Part shown: positions 42,481-51,380 of the stretch, piece by piece | How positions within the stretch are numbered: position 1 is the first letter of the stretch | How the letters are laid out: each line of letters starts with the position of its first letter | Source: Pontiellaceae bacterium B1224 | GTDB lineage: Bacteria; Verrucomicrobiota; Kiritimatiellia; Kiritimatiellales; Pontiellaceae | NCBI GenBank assembly: GCA_029432815.1 | Contig: JAROBA010000020.1 | Span: forward strand, 1 to 64,000 | DNA: 64,000 bases | Direction: 5' to 3' | Program-made: the position numbers and the translations under genes | The notes under the pieces: model-generated | What the model saw: the letters and a program-made list of their open reading frames with translations, nothing else | Database searches by the model: none | What the model was told of the DNA's origin: nothing

Positions 42481-45400
42481 GCCTGACTCGCACCTCCATC
42501 AACAACCCGTACGGTGTGGTGGCGCTGGCACTGGTCGTGGTGGCGCTGGGGCTGTTCGCCTTCTTCCGCACCCCGACCGACCTGTTTCCCGACAGTGCCC
42601 CGCCGCAGGTGTCGGTCATTACTATCGAACCCGGTGCATCGTCCGAAAACGTGGCTGATAAGATTACGCAGCTGGTGGAGAAGGAGCTCAATACGATCTC
42701 CGGTCTCAAGCGCATCCGTTCCACCTCGCGCGACGAAGTTTCCGCCGTTACCGCCGAATTTCTCTATACCAAAAAGATCGGCGAGGCCGTGACCGATGTG
42801 CAAAGCGCAGTGGCGCGGATTGAGTCGCAGCTGCCCGCCGATATTCAGACCCCGCGCATCTATCGCATCACCGATGCCACCCGTGCGCTGACCACGCTGG
42901 CGCTCTCTCCAAAGGAGAATTCTCCCAAGAATCTTTCCATGATCCGCCTGCTGGCGGACAACGAAATTATGGATGCCCTGCTGCGCGTTTCCGGCGTGGG
43001 CGATGTGGATGTGTTCGGCGCGAACCAGCCGGAGGTGCAGGTGCGGGTCGACCGCGATAAGCTGGCCGCCTACGGCATGTCCATTGATCTGGTGATTGGA
43101 GAAATCGCCAGGCAGAATGTGGCCGCGCCTGCCGGAACCGTCTATACGGAAGAGGGTGAATACCTCGTTCAGGTGAAGGGTGAATTCCGCAATCTCGACG
43201 CACTGAATAATCTGCCGGTCAAGCGTACCCCATCCGGCAGGGTGTTGCTGCGCGATGTGGCGACGGTCACGCTGGCCACGCGGGAAACGCGCAGCGGCTA
43301 CCTCGGCAACGGCAAGGAAGCGATTGCACTGAATGTGATGCGTCCCGAAGGCGGCAATACCATGCTGGCCATTCGCAACGTCAAAAAGGAACTCGAACAG
43401 CTCCGGCTGCGCTATCCCGATATTAATTTTGAAATCACCAACGATCAGCAGCCGGTCATCGACCTGAATGTGCAGGGTATGCGCTCGTCGGTCTATCAGG
43501 CCGTGTTGCTGACCATTTTCATTATCCTGATTTTCCTGGCCGACGTGCGTGCCGCGCTGGCGATTTCGATTTCTATTCCGCTGGCATTTCTCTCCGCGCT
43601 GGTGGTGCTGTGGTTCAGCCCTTACACGATGAACATGGTCACGCTGTCCGGGGTGATCATTGCCGTGGGCATGGTGGTGGACGCCTCGATCGTGGTGCTG
43701 GAAATCATCTACCGTAAACACAGGGAACAGCCGGATGTTCCGGTGAAGCAGGTGGCCATCGAGGGCGCGCAGGAAATCTTCCACGGTGTTTCCGCCGGCG
43801 TCTTCACCACCGTGATTGTGCTGGTGCCGGTCATGTTTGCCGGGGGCTATACCGAACAGACCATGCGCCCGCTCAACATGATGATCACCGCCACCATTCT
43901 TTCCTCGCTCGTGGCCGCATTCACGATTGTTCCGCTGGTCACGATTCGGCTGATGGCGCACCCGGAACCGAAGATTTCCAAATGGATCAACCGGGCGCTT
44001 TCACCCTTCACCCGCTGGATGGACCGCCGGACGGACAGTGTGGCGAACATCGCCGCGTGGTTGCTGAAGCACCGCATATTGGCGCTGCTTATGGCCATTC
44101 CGTTTATCATATTTTCGATGCGTGTGGTTAAGCCGCTCAACGGCAAGGAACTGATGCCGCCGATGGATACCGGTGTGGGGATTATCCAGTTCGATACGCC
44201 AACGCATTATACCCCGCACCAAGTGACCGAGGTGGCCAAACAGGTGGAAGCCATGGTGCGCGAAACCAGCGAAGGCCTCCAATGGGTCTCCACCAGGATC
44301 GGCTCCGAACCGGGACAGATCAGTTTCGGCGGCGGCGGCGAAACCGCTCAGGCAGTCATGATGACCATCACACTCACCGACCGCAAGCAGCGTGCCGATT
44401 CGATCTGGGTCTTGGAGGAGCGTTGGCGCGAAGGGCTGCGTAAGATCGATGGTGTGCGCACGTTCGACGTAACCGAATACGGTGCCACTCCGCTTTCCAC
44501 CACCAAGGCCCCGCTCGATCTCGTCATCAGCGGTCCCGATGTGAACGTGCTGGACACGCTGGCCGATCAGCTGATGGAGCGCCTCAAGGGCGTCAAGGGA
44601 CTGACCGATGTGCGCCGCTCCTGGTATATCGACAAGCCGGAGCAGCATATTGTGGTTGATCCCGACCTTGCGCGTTTCTATGGGCTGAGCCCGTCTGAAG
44701 TGGCGCGCAGCCTGAAGACCGCCGTGAAAGGGGCTTCGGCCAGTACCATGCGACTGAAGGGCTCGCTCGATATTCCCATTACGGTGCAGTATGCCCAGCC
44801 GCAGATGGATCAGCGGGTCGATCTGCTCGATGCGCAGCTGACGACCCCGCAGGGGCCGGTCCCGCTGCGTGCCATGGCCTCGGTTTCCACCGTGAACAAC
44901 GCGCCGTTCATCACCCGCGAACATTTGAGCAACACGATCGACATCACCGGCATCAACAGCGGAATGACGATCGCTCAGGTCGGGAAACAGGTGCAGAGCC
45001 GGATTAAGGGATTTAAGCTGCCCGCGGATTATACGGTCCAGGTGTCCGGCACCCTCGACGACATGAAAACCGGCGGCGGCGAAATGGGGCATGCCCTGAT
45101 GATCGGCCTCGTGCTGCTCTATATCCTGTTGGTCTGGATGTATAAGTCGTTTGTCCATCCTTTCACCATCATGCTCTCCGTTCTGATCCCCATGGCGGCG
45201 GCCATGTGGGGCATGCTGATCTTTGACAAACCAATGTGCAAACCCGCCATCATGGGACTGATCCTGCTGGCCGGCACGGTGGTCAACAATGCCATTCTGC
45301 TGCTGGACTACATCCTGAAGGCGCGGGCGGGCGGGATGTCGAAAGACGATGCTATTGTGCAGGCGGTACGCCTGCGCTTCCGCCCGATCGTCATGACCGC

Positions 45401-46946
45401 CGCGTCAACCGCGATCGGCCTCACACCGCTGATTTTCGAGCTGGCGGTCGGGATGGAGCGCATGTCGCCGCTGGGCATCGTGGCCGCCTTCGGGCTGATC
45501 ATGGGAATCTTTTCTTCCACCTGGTTCTATCCGGTCATCTATTCGCTGGTCGATGGCGGCATTGAACGCTTCAAGACCCCGTTCAAAACCACGGCAACGG
45601 CGATCCCGGTACTGGCAGTCTGCCTGATCGGCTGGGCGGGGAATGCGCGTGCGCAGACCAATGCCCCCGTCTCCATGACGCTGGAGCAGGCGGTTGACTA
45701 TGCTCAGGTGCACAGCCCGACGCTGCACATGGCCCGGGCCGACACCGGCATTGCCCGCGGTAACAGCACCTCGGCCCGTGCCGGGCTGCTGCCGCAGGTC
45801 GATATCGTGGGCAACGTGCTCCATTCGAAGGAGGATCATCCTGTGCTCTACGGCCTGCCGTCGTCACTCGCCCGTTATAGCGATACCACCTACAGCCTCG
45901 GTGTCGAGGTGAAGCAGTTGCTGTGGGACTTCGGCCAGACGTGGAACCGGATGGAGGCCGCCCGCTCGCTGGCCGCTGCCGCCGATCAGTCGTTGAACCG
46001 CACCCGCAACGAAGTCACCTTCCGCGTCAACGCGCTCTATCACCAGCGACTGATGACCGACGATCTGCTGCGGGCCACCGAGGGTACCCGTAAATCGCTG
46101 CAGCAGCTGGTCGACAATCTCGAAAAGCGGTTGGCCATCGGTAAGGCCGCGCGGCTCGATCTGCTCAAGGCACGCGTCAAGCTCGCCGCCGCAGAGAGCC
46201 AGATGGCGCTGCTCGAAGCACAGCAGATCAATGCGCAGGGCGCGCTGCTCGCCGCAATGGGGTACGACGGTCCGCCGGTCGAATGGGTGCAGACCACCGT
46301 GGAACCGTCCACCGCCGAAGCGCAGGACACCGAGCAATTGCTGGACGAAGCGTTTGTGCAGCGTGCGGATTTCCAGGCGTTGGAATCCGTGGTTGAATCG
46401 GGTTCCGTATCGGAAACCGCCGCCCGCCGCTCGCGCTGGCCGACGATTACGGCTTTCGGACAATATGCGCAGTACGGCGCGGATGATCCCTATTCCGCTC
46501 TGGGTTCCTCCGCCGGAAACCAGAGCGATGGCTGGGAGGGCAATTATTACATCGGCCTGCAGCTGACCTTCCCGATTTTCGATTCCGGGCTGCGCTCCGG
46601 GACGATCGCCACCGCACACGCCCAGCGGCTCAAGGCCGAGGCGCAACGCGAACAGCTCCGCCTCCAAATCCGGCAGCAGGTGCGCACCGCCGTGGCAGAG
46701 CTCAAGAGCGCGTCGATCCGCGTTGAAGCCTTCCGCCAGTCGGTGGACGAAGCCCGGCAGGCGCTTTCCGACGAGCAGGAAAAATACGAAGCCGGGAAAA
46801 GCACCATCAACGACCTGCTCGATGCCGAAGCCGCCCGGCTCGTCGCCGACTCGCAATTCAGCCAGGCCGTTCACGAAGAGCAGATCGCCGTCGTCAACCT
46901 GCGCCTCGCCGCCGGGGAATCGCTCAATACACTAGACGGGAAATGA
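42477..46946 (+). CDS. fused RND permease and TolC outer-membrane channel
   Basis: The single 1489-codon frame begins as an RND permease (SINNPYGVVALALVVVALGLF as TM1; VSVITIEPGASSENV; GMVVDASIVVLEIIYRK with relay D near residue 402; GTVVNNAILLLDYILKA for TM10). The RND part ends near residue 1035. Residues about 1038-1060 are a hydrophobic stretch (ATAIPVLAVCLIGWAG) ending in NARAQ, an ideal signal-peptidase site. From about 1062 a complete TolC-like OEP follows (MTLEQAVDYAQVHSPTLHMA; FPIFDSGLRSGTIATAHAQ; EKYEAGKSTINDLLDAEAARL). No stop or new ribosome site separates the parts. Cleavage at ARA-Q would release the channel from the permease. Confidence 0.9.
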   Translation: MSLTRTSINNPYGVVALALVVVALGLFAFFRTPTDLFPDSAPPQVSVITIEPGASSENVADKITQLVEKELNTISGLKRIRSTSRDEVSAVTAEFLYTKKIGEAVTDVQSAVARIESQLPADIQTPRIYRITDATRALTTLALSPKENSPKNLSMIRLLADNEIMDALLRVSGVGDVDVFGANQPEVQVRVDRDKLAAYGMSIDLVIGEIARQNVAAPAGTVYTEEGEYLVQVKGEFRNLDALNNLPVKRTPSGRVLLRDVATVTLATRETRSGYLGNGKEAIALNVMRPEGGNTMLAIRNVKKELEQLRLRYPDINFEITNDQQPVIDLNVQGMRSSVYQAVLLTIFIILIFLADVRAALAISISIPLAFLSALVVLWFSPYTMNMVTLSGVIIAVGMVVDASIVVLEIIYRKHREQPDVPVKQVAIEGAQEIFHGVSAGVFTTVIVLVPVMFAGGYTEQTMRPLNMMITATILSSLVAAFTIVPLVTIRLMAHPEPKISKWINRALSPFTRWMDRRTDSVANIAAWLLKHRILALLMAIPFIIFSMRVVKPLNGKELMPPMDTGVGIIQFDTPTHYTPHQVTEVAKQVEAMVRETSEGLQWVSTRIGSEPGQISFGGGGETAQAVMMTITLTDRKQRADSIWVLEERWREGLRKIDGVRTFDVTEYGATPLSTTKAPLDLVISGPDVNVLDTLADQLMERLKGVKGLTDVRRSWYIDKPEQHIVVDPDLARFYGLSPSEVARSLKTAVKGASASTMRLKGSLDIPITVQYAQPQMDQRVDLLDAQLTTPQGPVPLRAMASVSTVNNAPFITREHLSNTIDITGINSGMTIAQVGKQVQSRIKGFKLPADYTVQVSGTLDDMKTGGGEMGHALMIGLVLLYILLVWMYKSFVHPFTIMLSVLIPMAAAMWGMLIFDKPMCKPAIMGLILLAGTVVNNAILLLDYILKARAGGMSKDDAIVQAVRLRFRPIVMTAASTAIGLTPLIFELAVGMERMSPLGIVAAFGLIMGIFSSTWFYPVIYSLVDGGIERFKTPFKTTATAIPVLAVCLIGWAGNARAQTNAPVSMTLEQAVDYAQVHSPTLHMARADTGIARGNSTSARAGLLPQVDIVGNVLHSKEDHPVLYGLPSSLARYSDTTYSLGVEVKQLLWDFGQTWNRMEAARSLAAAADQSLNRTRNEVTFRVNALYHQRLMTDDLLRATEGTRKSLQQLVDNLEKRLAIGKAARLDLLKARVKLAAAESQMALLEAQQINAQGALLAAMGYDGPPVEWVQTTVEPSTAEAQDTEQLLDEAFVQRADFQALESVVESGSVSETAARRSRWPTITAFGQYAQYGADDPYSALGSSAGNQSDGWEGNYYIGLQLTFPIFDSGLRSGTIATAHAQRLKAEAQREQLRLQIRQQVRTAVAELKSASIRVEAFRQSVDEARQALSDEQEKYEAGKSTINDLLDAEAARLVADSQFSQAVHEEQIAVVNLRLAAGESLNTLDGK

Positions 46947-46991
46947 GATGGAGACCGACCTCAGCGAGATCATAAAATTTGATGTCAAGGT

Positions 46992-47010
46992 AGTGGGTAA
47001 GGAGCCCACT
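46992..47010 (+). other. short hairpin before ProC-like gene
   Basis: AGTGGG (46992-46997) and CCCACT (47005-47010) can form a six-pair stem with a seven-base loop. It lies 43 bases before the ProC-like start. There is no T-run, so it is not a terminator. It lies in an upstream open frame beginning right after the fusion gene stop. Confidence 0.4.
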
Positions 47011-47052
47011 GTAAAAATAGGTGAAGGGAATGCAGAAACAGGAGATGAAACC

Positions 47053-47838
47053 ATGAAGATTGAAAACGTTGGATTCATAGGCGGCGGACGCGTCGCGCGG
47101 ATTATTCTGAACGGCTGGAAGAAAGCCGGCACGATGCCATCCAGAGTGGTGGTGAGCGATCCGGACGGTGCGGTACTCGAAGCGCTGGCCGGAATGGCCT
47201 CTGAAATCGAAACCACAAGCGACAATGCTGCCGCGGCGGCGCAGGCGGTTTGCTTCCTGGCGGTCCACCCGCCCGCGGCGAAAGATGTGGTTCCGGCTTT
47301 GGCACCAGCCCTGTCCGGGGAGGTACAGGTTCTTGTTTCGCTGCTGCCCAAGTTTACCCTCGGGAAACTGGCGGGTATGCTCGGCGGATTCGACCGCATT
47401 GCGCGCATGATCCCGAACGCGGCGTCCTGCATGGGCGCGGGCTACAATCCCGTCGCCTTTGCGGAGAGCCTGTCCGCTTCGGATCGGCAAAATCTGGAGG
47501 AGTTGTTTGCGCCTCTGGGCGAGTCGCCGGTCGTGGATGAATCCACTTTGGAGGCCTACGCCATTGTCACCGCCATGGGGCCGACCTATTTCTGGCCGCA
47601 GCTCTATCAGCTGCAGGCTTTGGCGGAATCGTTCGGCCTTGCGCCGGATGCGGCGGCGAAGGGCATCGAACAGATGATGCAGGGCTCGTTGGCCATGATG
47701 GCCCGCTCAGGGCTTTCACCTGAACAGGTACAGGATCTGGTTCCGGTGAAACCGCTGGCCGAGGATGTGGAAGTGCTGTGCCGATCCATGGAAACGAAAT
47801 TGTCTGGGCTGATGGAAAAACTGAAGCCGATCGTGTGA
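47053..47838 (+). CDS. pyrroline-5-carboxylate reductase-like NAD(P)-binding protein
   Basis: The 261-residue protein has a Rossmann start VGFIGGGRVARIILNGWKKAG and a ProC-like core (VCFLAVHPPAAKDVVPAL; DRIARMIPNAASCMGAGYNPVAF, where classical ProC has RxMPN..). A C-terminal helical dimer domain follows (YAIVTAMGPTYFWPQLYQLQALAESFG). The ATG at 47053 has AGGAG nine bases upstream; the frame is open further upstream from 46948. It is an odd member of a metal efflux operon. It may be an imine or other reductase rather than the proline enzyme. Confidence 0.78.
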   Translation: MKIENVGFIGGGRVARIILNGWKKAGTMPSRVVVSDPDGAVLEALAGMASEIETTSDNAAAAAQAVCFLAVHPPAAKDVVPALAPALSGEVQVLVSLLPKFTLGKLAGMLGGFDRIARMIPNAASCMGAGYNPVAFAESLSASDRQNLEELFAPLGESPVVDESTLEAYAIVTAMGPTYFWPQLYQLQALAESFGLAPDAAAKGIEQMMQGSLAMMARSGLSPEQVQDLVPVKPLAEDVEVLCRSMETKLSGLMEKLKPIV

Positions 47839-47922
47839 CGCGTGCAGCCGGATTTCAGTTGCCATGAAATAAAAAACAGAAAACGGTGGGGTGCATCGTT
47901 TCGAAAATAGGAAATTAGATTG

Positions 47923-48435
47923 ATGAAAAAAATTATACCGATTGTATTGCTGGTGATTGCGGTGGTGGCCGTGGTGGGAATCAAAAATAAAAAGAGCGCG
48001 GATCAGGAAATGATCTGCTGTGAAAGCGGTATGTGCACGCTGCCGTTCCCGGCGGATAAAATGATGCCGGAAGGCGCGATGGTCGAAACGGTTTCTGAAA
48101 AACCGCTGCCGAAGCTCCTCGATCTGGGTGCCGGCAAATGCATCCCCTGTAAAATGATGGCTCCGATCCTTGACGAAATGGAAGAAACCTTCGCCGGCCA
48201 GCTGGATGTGGAGTTCATCGATGTGTGGGAAAACGAAGGGGTCGGCCAGCAATATGGTATCCGCATGATCCCGACGCAGATTTTTTATGATGCCGAGGGC
48301 AACGAGCTGTTCCGCCATGAAGGGTTTTATGCGCGGGAAGACATGCTCGCGAAGTGGGCCGAGTTGGGCGTCGTCCTAACGGACGAACCGCAGAACACCG
48401 AACAGGAAGTGGCGAAGAACGAAGGGGCCCTTTAA
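47923..48435 (+). CDS. membrane-anchored thioredoxin-like protein
   Basis: The 170-residue protein has an N-terminal signal anchor (MKKIIPIVLLVIAVVAVVGI) and a cysteine-rich linker (MICCESGMCTLPF). The thioredoxin domain has active site GAGKCIPCKMMAP, then IDVWENEGVGQQYGIRMIPTQIFYD with the cis-proline. It should face the periplasm. The stop overlaps the ccdA start (TAATG), so it is coupled to the electron-supplying CcdA protein. Confidence 0.9.
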   Translation: MKKIIPIVLLVIAVVAVVGIKNKKSADQEMICCESGMCTLPFPADKMMPEGAMVETVSEKPLPKLLDLGAGKCIPCKMMAPILDEMEETFAGQLDVEFIDVWENEGVGQQYGIRMIPTQIFYDAEGNELFRHEGFYAREDMLAKWAELGVVLTDEPQNTEQEVAKNEGAL

Positions 48436-49133
48436 TGGAAGAGCTGTTTACATCGTTGACCCATGCCGTCGAGGGCGCGCCGCTGGTTGCGCTTTCCGCC
48501 GCTCTGCTGTGGGGCGTGCTGAGTATTCTGCTCAGCCCGTGCCATCTGGCTTCCATCCCCCTGATTGTCGGCTTTATCGATGATCAGGGCCGCATCTCCA
48601 CCAAACGCGCCTTCGGCATTTCGATGCTATTCGCCACCGGCATCCTGGTAACCATCGCGCTGGTCGGCGGCATCACCGCCGCTGCTGGCCGTATGATGGG
48701 CGACGTCGGACGCTACGGAAATTATGTCATTGCTCTAATCTTCTTTGTCATCGGTCTGCACCTGCTCGGTGTCATCGGCATGCCGGGCAACGGACCGGGA
48801 CAGGTCAACATGAAACGACGCGGCCCGCTGGCGGCGTTCATCCTCGGGCTGGTCTTCGGCATTGCGCTTGGTCCGTGCACCTTTGCCTACATGGCCCCCA
48901 TGCTGGCCATCGTCTTCAAAGCCGGCGGCGAGCAACCGGTGTATGCGAGCAGTCTGCTGCTGCTCTACGGAATCGGCCACTGCGGCGTTATCGTTGCAGC
49001 GGGAACGTTCACCGAAGTGGTCCAGCGTTATCTGAACTGGAACGACAAATCCAAAGGCGCAACCATCCTCAAAAAAGTCTGCGGCGGGCTGGTGATCCTC
49101 GGCGGGCTCTACATGATCTACACTGCGCCCTGA
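48435..49133 (+). CDS. ccdA: CcdA-type cytochrome c biogenesis / thiol electron transporter
   Basis: The 232-residue, six-TM protein begins MEELFTSLTHAVEGAPLVAL at an ATG overlapping the previous stop. Paired cysteines lie in LSILLSPCHLASIPLIVGFI and GLVFGIALGPCTFAYMAPML, matching the two redox-active cysteines of CcdA/DsbD-beta. It moves electrons from cytoplasmic thioredoxin to periplasmic thioredoxins, here the adjacent anchored protein. The frame extends upstream to 48354, but that part overlaps the thioredoxin gene. Confidence 0.9.
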   Translation: MEELFTSLTHAVEGAPLVALSAALLWGVLSILLSPCHLASIPLIVGFIDDQGRISTKRAFGISMLFATGILVTIALVGGITAAAGRMMGDVGRYGNYVIALIFFVIGLHLLGVIGMPGNGPGQVNMKRRGPLAAFILGLVFGIALGPCTFAYMAPMLAIVFKAGGEQPVYASSLLLLYGIGHCGVIVAAGTFTEVVQRYLNWNDKSKGATILKKVCGGLVILGGLYMIYTAP

Positions 49134-49163
49134 GCGGGGTCCTGTATTCCTCGTTTCGGCGCT

Positions 49164-49216
49164 CTCCTCGTTGGCCGTCTGTACCTCATCAGTACCGCAC
49201 TGGAGGCTCCGAGGAG
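49164..49216. terminator. inverted repeat between convergent genes
   Basis: CTCCTCG at 49164-49170 pairs with CGAGGAG at 49210-49216 between the ccdA end and the convergent NifX-like gene. There is no T-run, so a bidirectional terminator is only a suggestion. Confidence 0.35.
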
Positions 49217-49270
49217 GAGTGCGGCCGGTGAAATCTGAACCATTTATTATGCGCGTCAATTCCCAGAGCG

Positions 49271-49651
49271 TTATTCCGGGGCCGTGCCGCCGGATGATTC
49301 GTCCAGCTGGCGGGCAACCGACCGAAGCGCTTCTTCGATGCCCAAATGAGCAAAGTCATCCACGGGTTCGACGCCGATGGCATTGAGTTTTGCAATCGGT
49401 CCATCCCCAATTCGGGCCACAAAGACCCAGTGACAATCCGTTAGTGTTTGCAGAATTTTCTGCATGGCCGAGGAATCGCCTGATCCGCCTTGGCAGTAAT
49501 GATCGACGTCCCGTTTTTCCAGCAAGGCAAATTGATCGCCGCGCAGCTCATAGATCCAAAAGGTCTTAGCGTGGCCAAAATGCAGGTTGATGGAAATGCC
49601 GTCTTTGGTGGCAACGGCCGCGCGTATCGGTTTTGTTTTTTTCAGTTCCAT
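49271..49651 (-). CDS. NifX/NifB-C domain protein
   Basis: The 126-residue protein from MELKKTKPIRAAVATKDG matches the dinitrogenase iron-molybdenum cofactor family: VATKDGISINLHFGHAKTFWIYEL, then CHWVFVARIGDGPIAKLNAIGVEPV. The HFGHA histidines and a Y-C-QGG segment are present. Outside nitrogen fixation, these domains bind metal-sulfur clusters or metal ions in small proteins. No nif genes are nearby. It is the last gene of a minus-strand set with a MerT-like protein and a DUF318 permease. The frame to 49687 is longer but the start is uncertain. Confidence 0.78.
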   Translation of the reverse strand: MELKKTKPIRAAVATKDGISINLHFGHAKTFWIYELRGDQFALLEKRDVDHYCQGGSGDSSAMQKILQTLTDCHWVFVARIGDGPIAKLNAIGVEPVDDFAHLGIEEALRSVARQLDESSGGTAPE

Positions 49652-49708
49652 GGCGCAAGATGTAGTGAAAGACCGGAGGGGTGTCAAGAAGGGGGAGGCC
49701 GGGTTGTT

Positions 49709-50140
49709 TTATTCTTTCCCGTCGGGTCCCGGCTGAAAAAAAGCCGGACACGTTGGAAGCTGGGTTGGTGCGGCGCAGGAGGGCGTGCCCGCGGTTTCGG
49801 CCGGCATGGATTTAATTTTGCCAACCATCATTAATCCGCCGAAAACCACCAGCATGGACCAGAGCACAATGCGGGTTCTGGTTCGCGAGCCGCAGCATTT
49901 GGCATTTTTCGGTAAAGGCCGGTAGGCTTTATAAAACTCGAAGGCCAGGGAGAGCGCCGCCAGTGAAATCAGCCAGGGCTGCAGCGGTTTGATGAAGGAA
50001 ACAAATCCGCTGCCGACGCCCAGTACGGCGAGCAGCGCAGCGATGGCGGGAAATGCACAACTGGAGACAAACCCCAATAGAGCGAGCAGTACGCTGCCGA
50101 TGGTGACCCAGATGCTGTAAGAGGAGGTTTTGTTTTTCAT
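49709..50140 (-). CDS. MerT-like small membrane protein
   Basis: The 143-residue protein has three or four TM segments. The first half, VLLALLGFVSSCAFPAIAALLAVLGVGSG and LISLAALSLAFEFYKAYRP, resembles the MerT mercuric-ion transporter pattern with a cysteine in TM1 and a YRP end. A CC pair follows in NAKCCGSRTRTR, and there is a cysteine-bearing proline-rich tail. It lies 15 bases downstream of the DUF318 permease gene. It could deliver a soft metal to, or act with, that permease; direct evidence is lacking. Confidence 0.7.
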   Translation of the reverse strand: MKNKTSSYSIWVTIGSVLLALLGFVSSCAFPAIAALLAVLGVGSGFVSFIKPLQPWLISLAALSLAFEFYKAYRPLPKNAKCCGSRTRTRIVLWSMLVVFGGLMMVGKIKSMPAETAGTPSCAAPTQLPTCPAFFQPGPDGKE

Positions 50141-50155
50141 AGATATTTCCTTTGG

Positions 50156-51214
50156 TTAGAGAAAGACCGGCAGCAGATAGCCGGCAAGAATGGCCATGGT
50201 GAAGACGACCATCAGGAAGGCCGCGATGATTTGGTTCCTGAAAAGTGATTTCAGCAGCACAACTTCGGTCAGGCTGGCTCCGGCGCTTCCGATGATAAAG
50301 GCGATTACGGTTCCGAGGCTCATCCCTTTTTCCACGAGTCCGAGACTGATGGGTATGACGGCTTCGGCGCGGATATAGAGCGGAACGCCGACAATCGCCG
50401 CCACGGGTACGGCCAGCGGGCTGTTGCCTCCGGCGTGTTGGCTGATAAAGGAATCGGGAACGAAGCCATAGATCATGCTGCCGATGATCACTCCGCCCAG
50501 CATGAACCAAAAGGCGCCTTTAAAGTCGGAGACCGCCTGCGTCCACGCCTTTCGGCAGTTTGTGCCCCATGTTGCCGATGGTGCGTTCGCCGCCGGTGGT
50601 TCGCAGCAGGAGCTGTTTTCTTCGGGGGATTCGGTGCAGCACGGGGCATCCGGCACGGTGCTGAGCGGGAGGATATATTTTTTGAAGCCCAGTTTTTCCA
50701 GGATCAGACCTGCAATAATGGAAAATCCCATCGCGACGGCAAAATAATATGCGGCCACTTTCGGGCCGAAGCTGATGAAGAACAGGCCGATGATGATGGG
50801 GTTCAGAAGTGGGCTGGCCAGTAGAAAAACAATGATGCCACCAAAGCCGGCTCCGGCGCGGATCAGCCCTTTCAGAAACGGTATGGTCGAGCAGGAACAG
50901 AACGGTGTGATGGCTCCGAGCAGCGCCGCCATCAGATAGCCGCGTTTTTTATCAAGCATGCGCTGAATTTTTTCGGGAGGAACATAACTTTGCAGAAGGC
51001 CGATAAAAAAGCTGATCAGCACAAACAGCAGCGTCAGCTCGACGAAGATAAAAATAAACGTCGCCAGCGCTTTTGAAATACCGGCCGTTAGTTCGGGGGA
51101 CAGCCATGTATCGAGTCCGGAGAACGCCTGGCTTATGATTTCATAAAGCCATTCGCTCACTCCGTCGGTCCCGTCGCGGCCGGCTGCTGTTGCTGTTTCC
51201 TCGGTGATATTCAT
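50156..51214 (-). CDS. DUF318/ArsP-type permease (second)
   Basis: The 352-residue membrane protein has the family signature ALLGAITPFCSCSTIPFLKGLI and the second-half motif VGVPLYIRAEAVIPI. The central loop is cysteine-rich (PDAPCCTESPEENSSCCEPP), likely a cytoplasmic metal-binding segment. ArsP members export trivalent methyl- and aryl-arsenicals. The gene is divergent from an ArsR regulator with two palindromic operators in between, and it heads a unit with the MerT-like gene. It is more typical of ArsP than the permease at 33428. Confidence 0.88.
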   Translation of the reverse strand: MNITEETATAAGRDGTDGVSEWLYEIISQAFSGLDTWLSPELTAGISKALATFIFIFVELTLLFVLISFFIGLLQSYVPPEKIQRMLDKKRGYLMAALLGAITPFCSCSTIPFLKGLIRAGAGFGGIIVFLLASPLLNPIIIGLFFISFGPKVAAYYFAVAMGFSIIAGLILEKLGFKKYILPLSTVPDAPCCTESPEENSSCCEPPAANAPSATWGTNCRKAWTQAVSDFKGAFWFMLGGVIIGSMIYGFVPDSFISQHAGGNSPLAVPVAAIVGVPLYIRAEAVIPISLGLVEKGMSLGTVIAFIIGSAGASLTEVVLLKSLFRNQIIAAFLMVVFTMAILAGYLLPVFL

Positions 51215-51283
51215 GGTTGATACGTTATTTTTCCGGGTGATTCATTCGCGGCGAACCTGCAATGCAGTTGACTTTCCAAACTG

Positions 51284-51351
51284 ATATTTCTACTTTTGTG
51301 GAAATATAAATATCCATGTTGAAATGCGTCGTCAAACTATATTTCTAGAAA
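51284..51351. promoter_or_regulatory. two operators in divergent arsP/arsR region
   Basis: ATATTTC (51284-51290) with GAAATAT (51301-51307), and the perfect palindrome TTTCTAGAAA (51342-51351), lie between the minus-strand permease and the plus-strand ArsR gene. The half sites TATTTC and GAAATA are shared. They fit a single ArsR repressor controlling both directions. Confidence 0.6.
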
Positions 51352-51380
51352 CATGGAATTAAAGAGGGAGAGGGGCAATC

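Noticed and set aside
36741-45158. Several long minus-strand frames (461, 478, 500 and 385 codons) under the RND genes
   Set aside because: They mirror the periodicity of the RND coding frames, have H/R/D/Q-rich composition and no recognisable domain or ribosome site.
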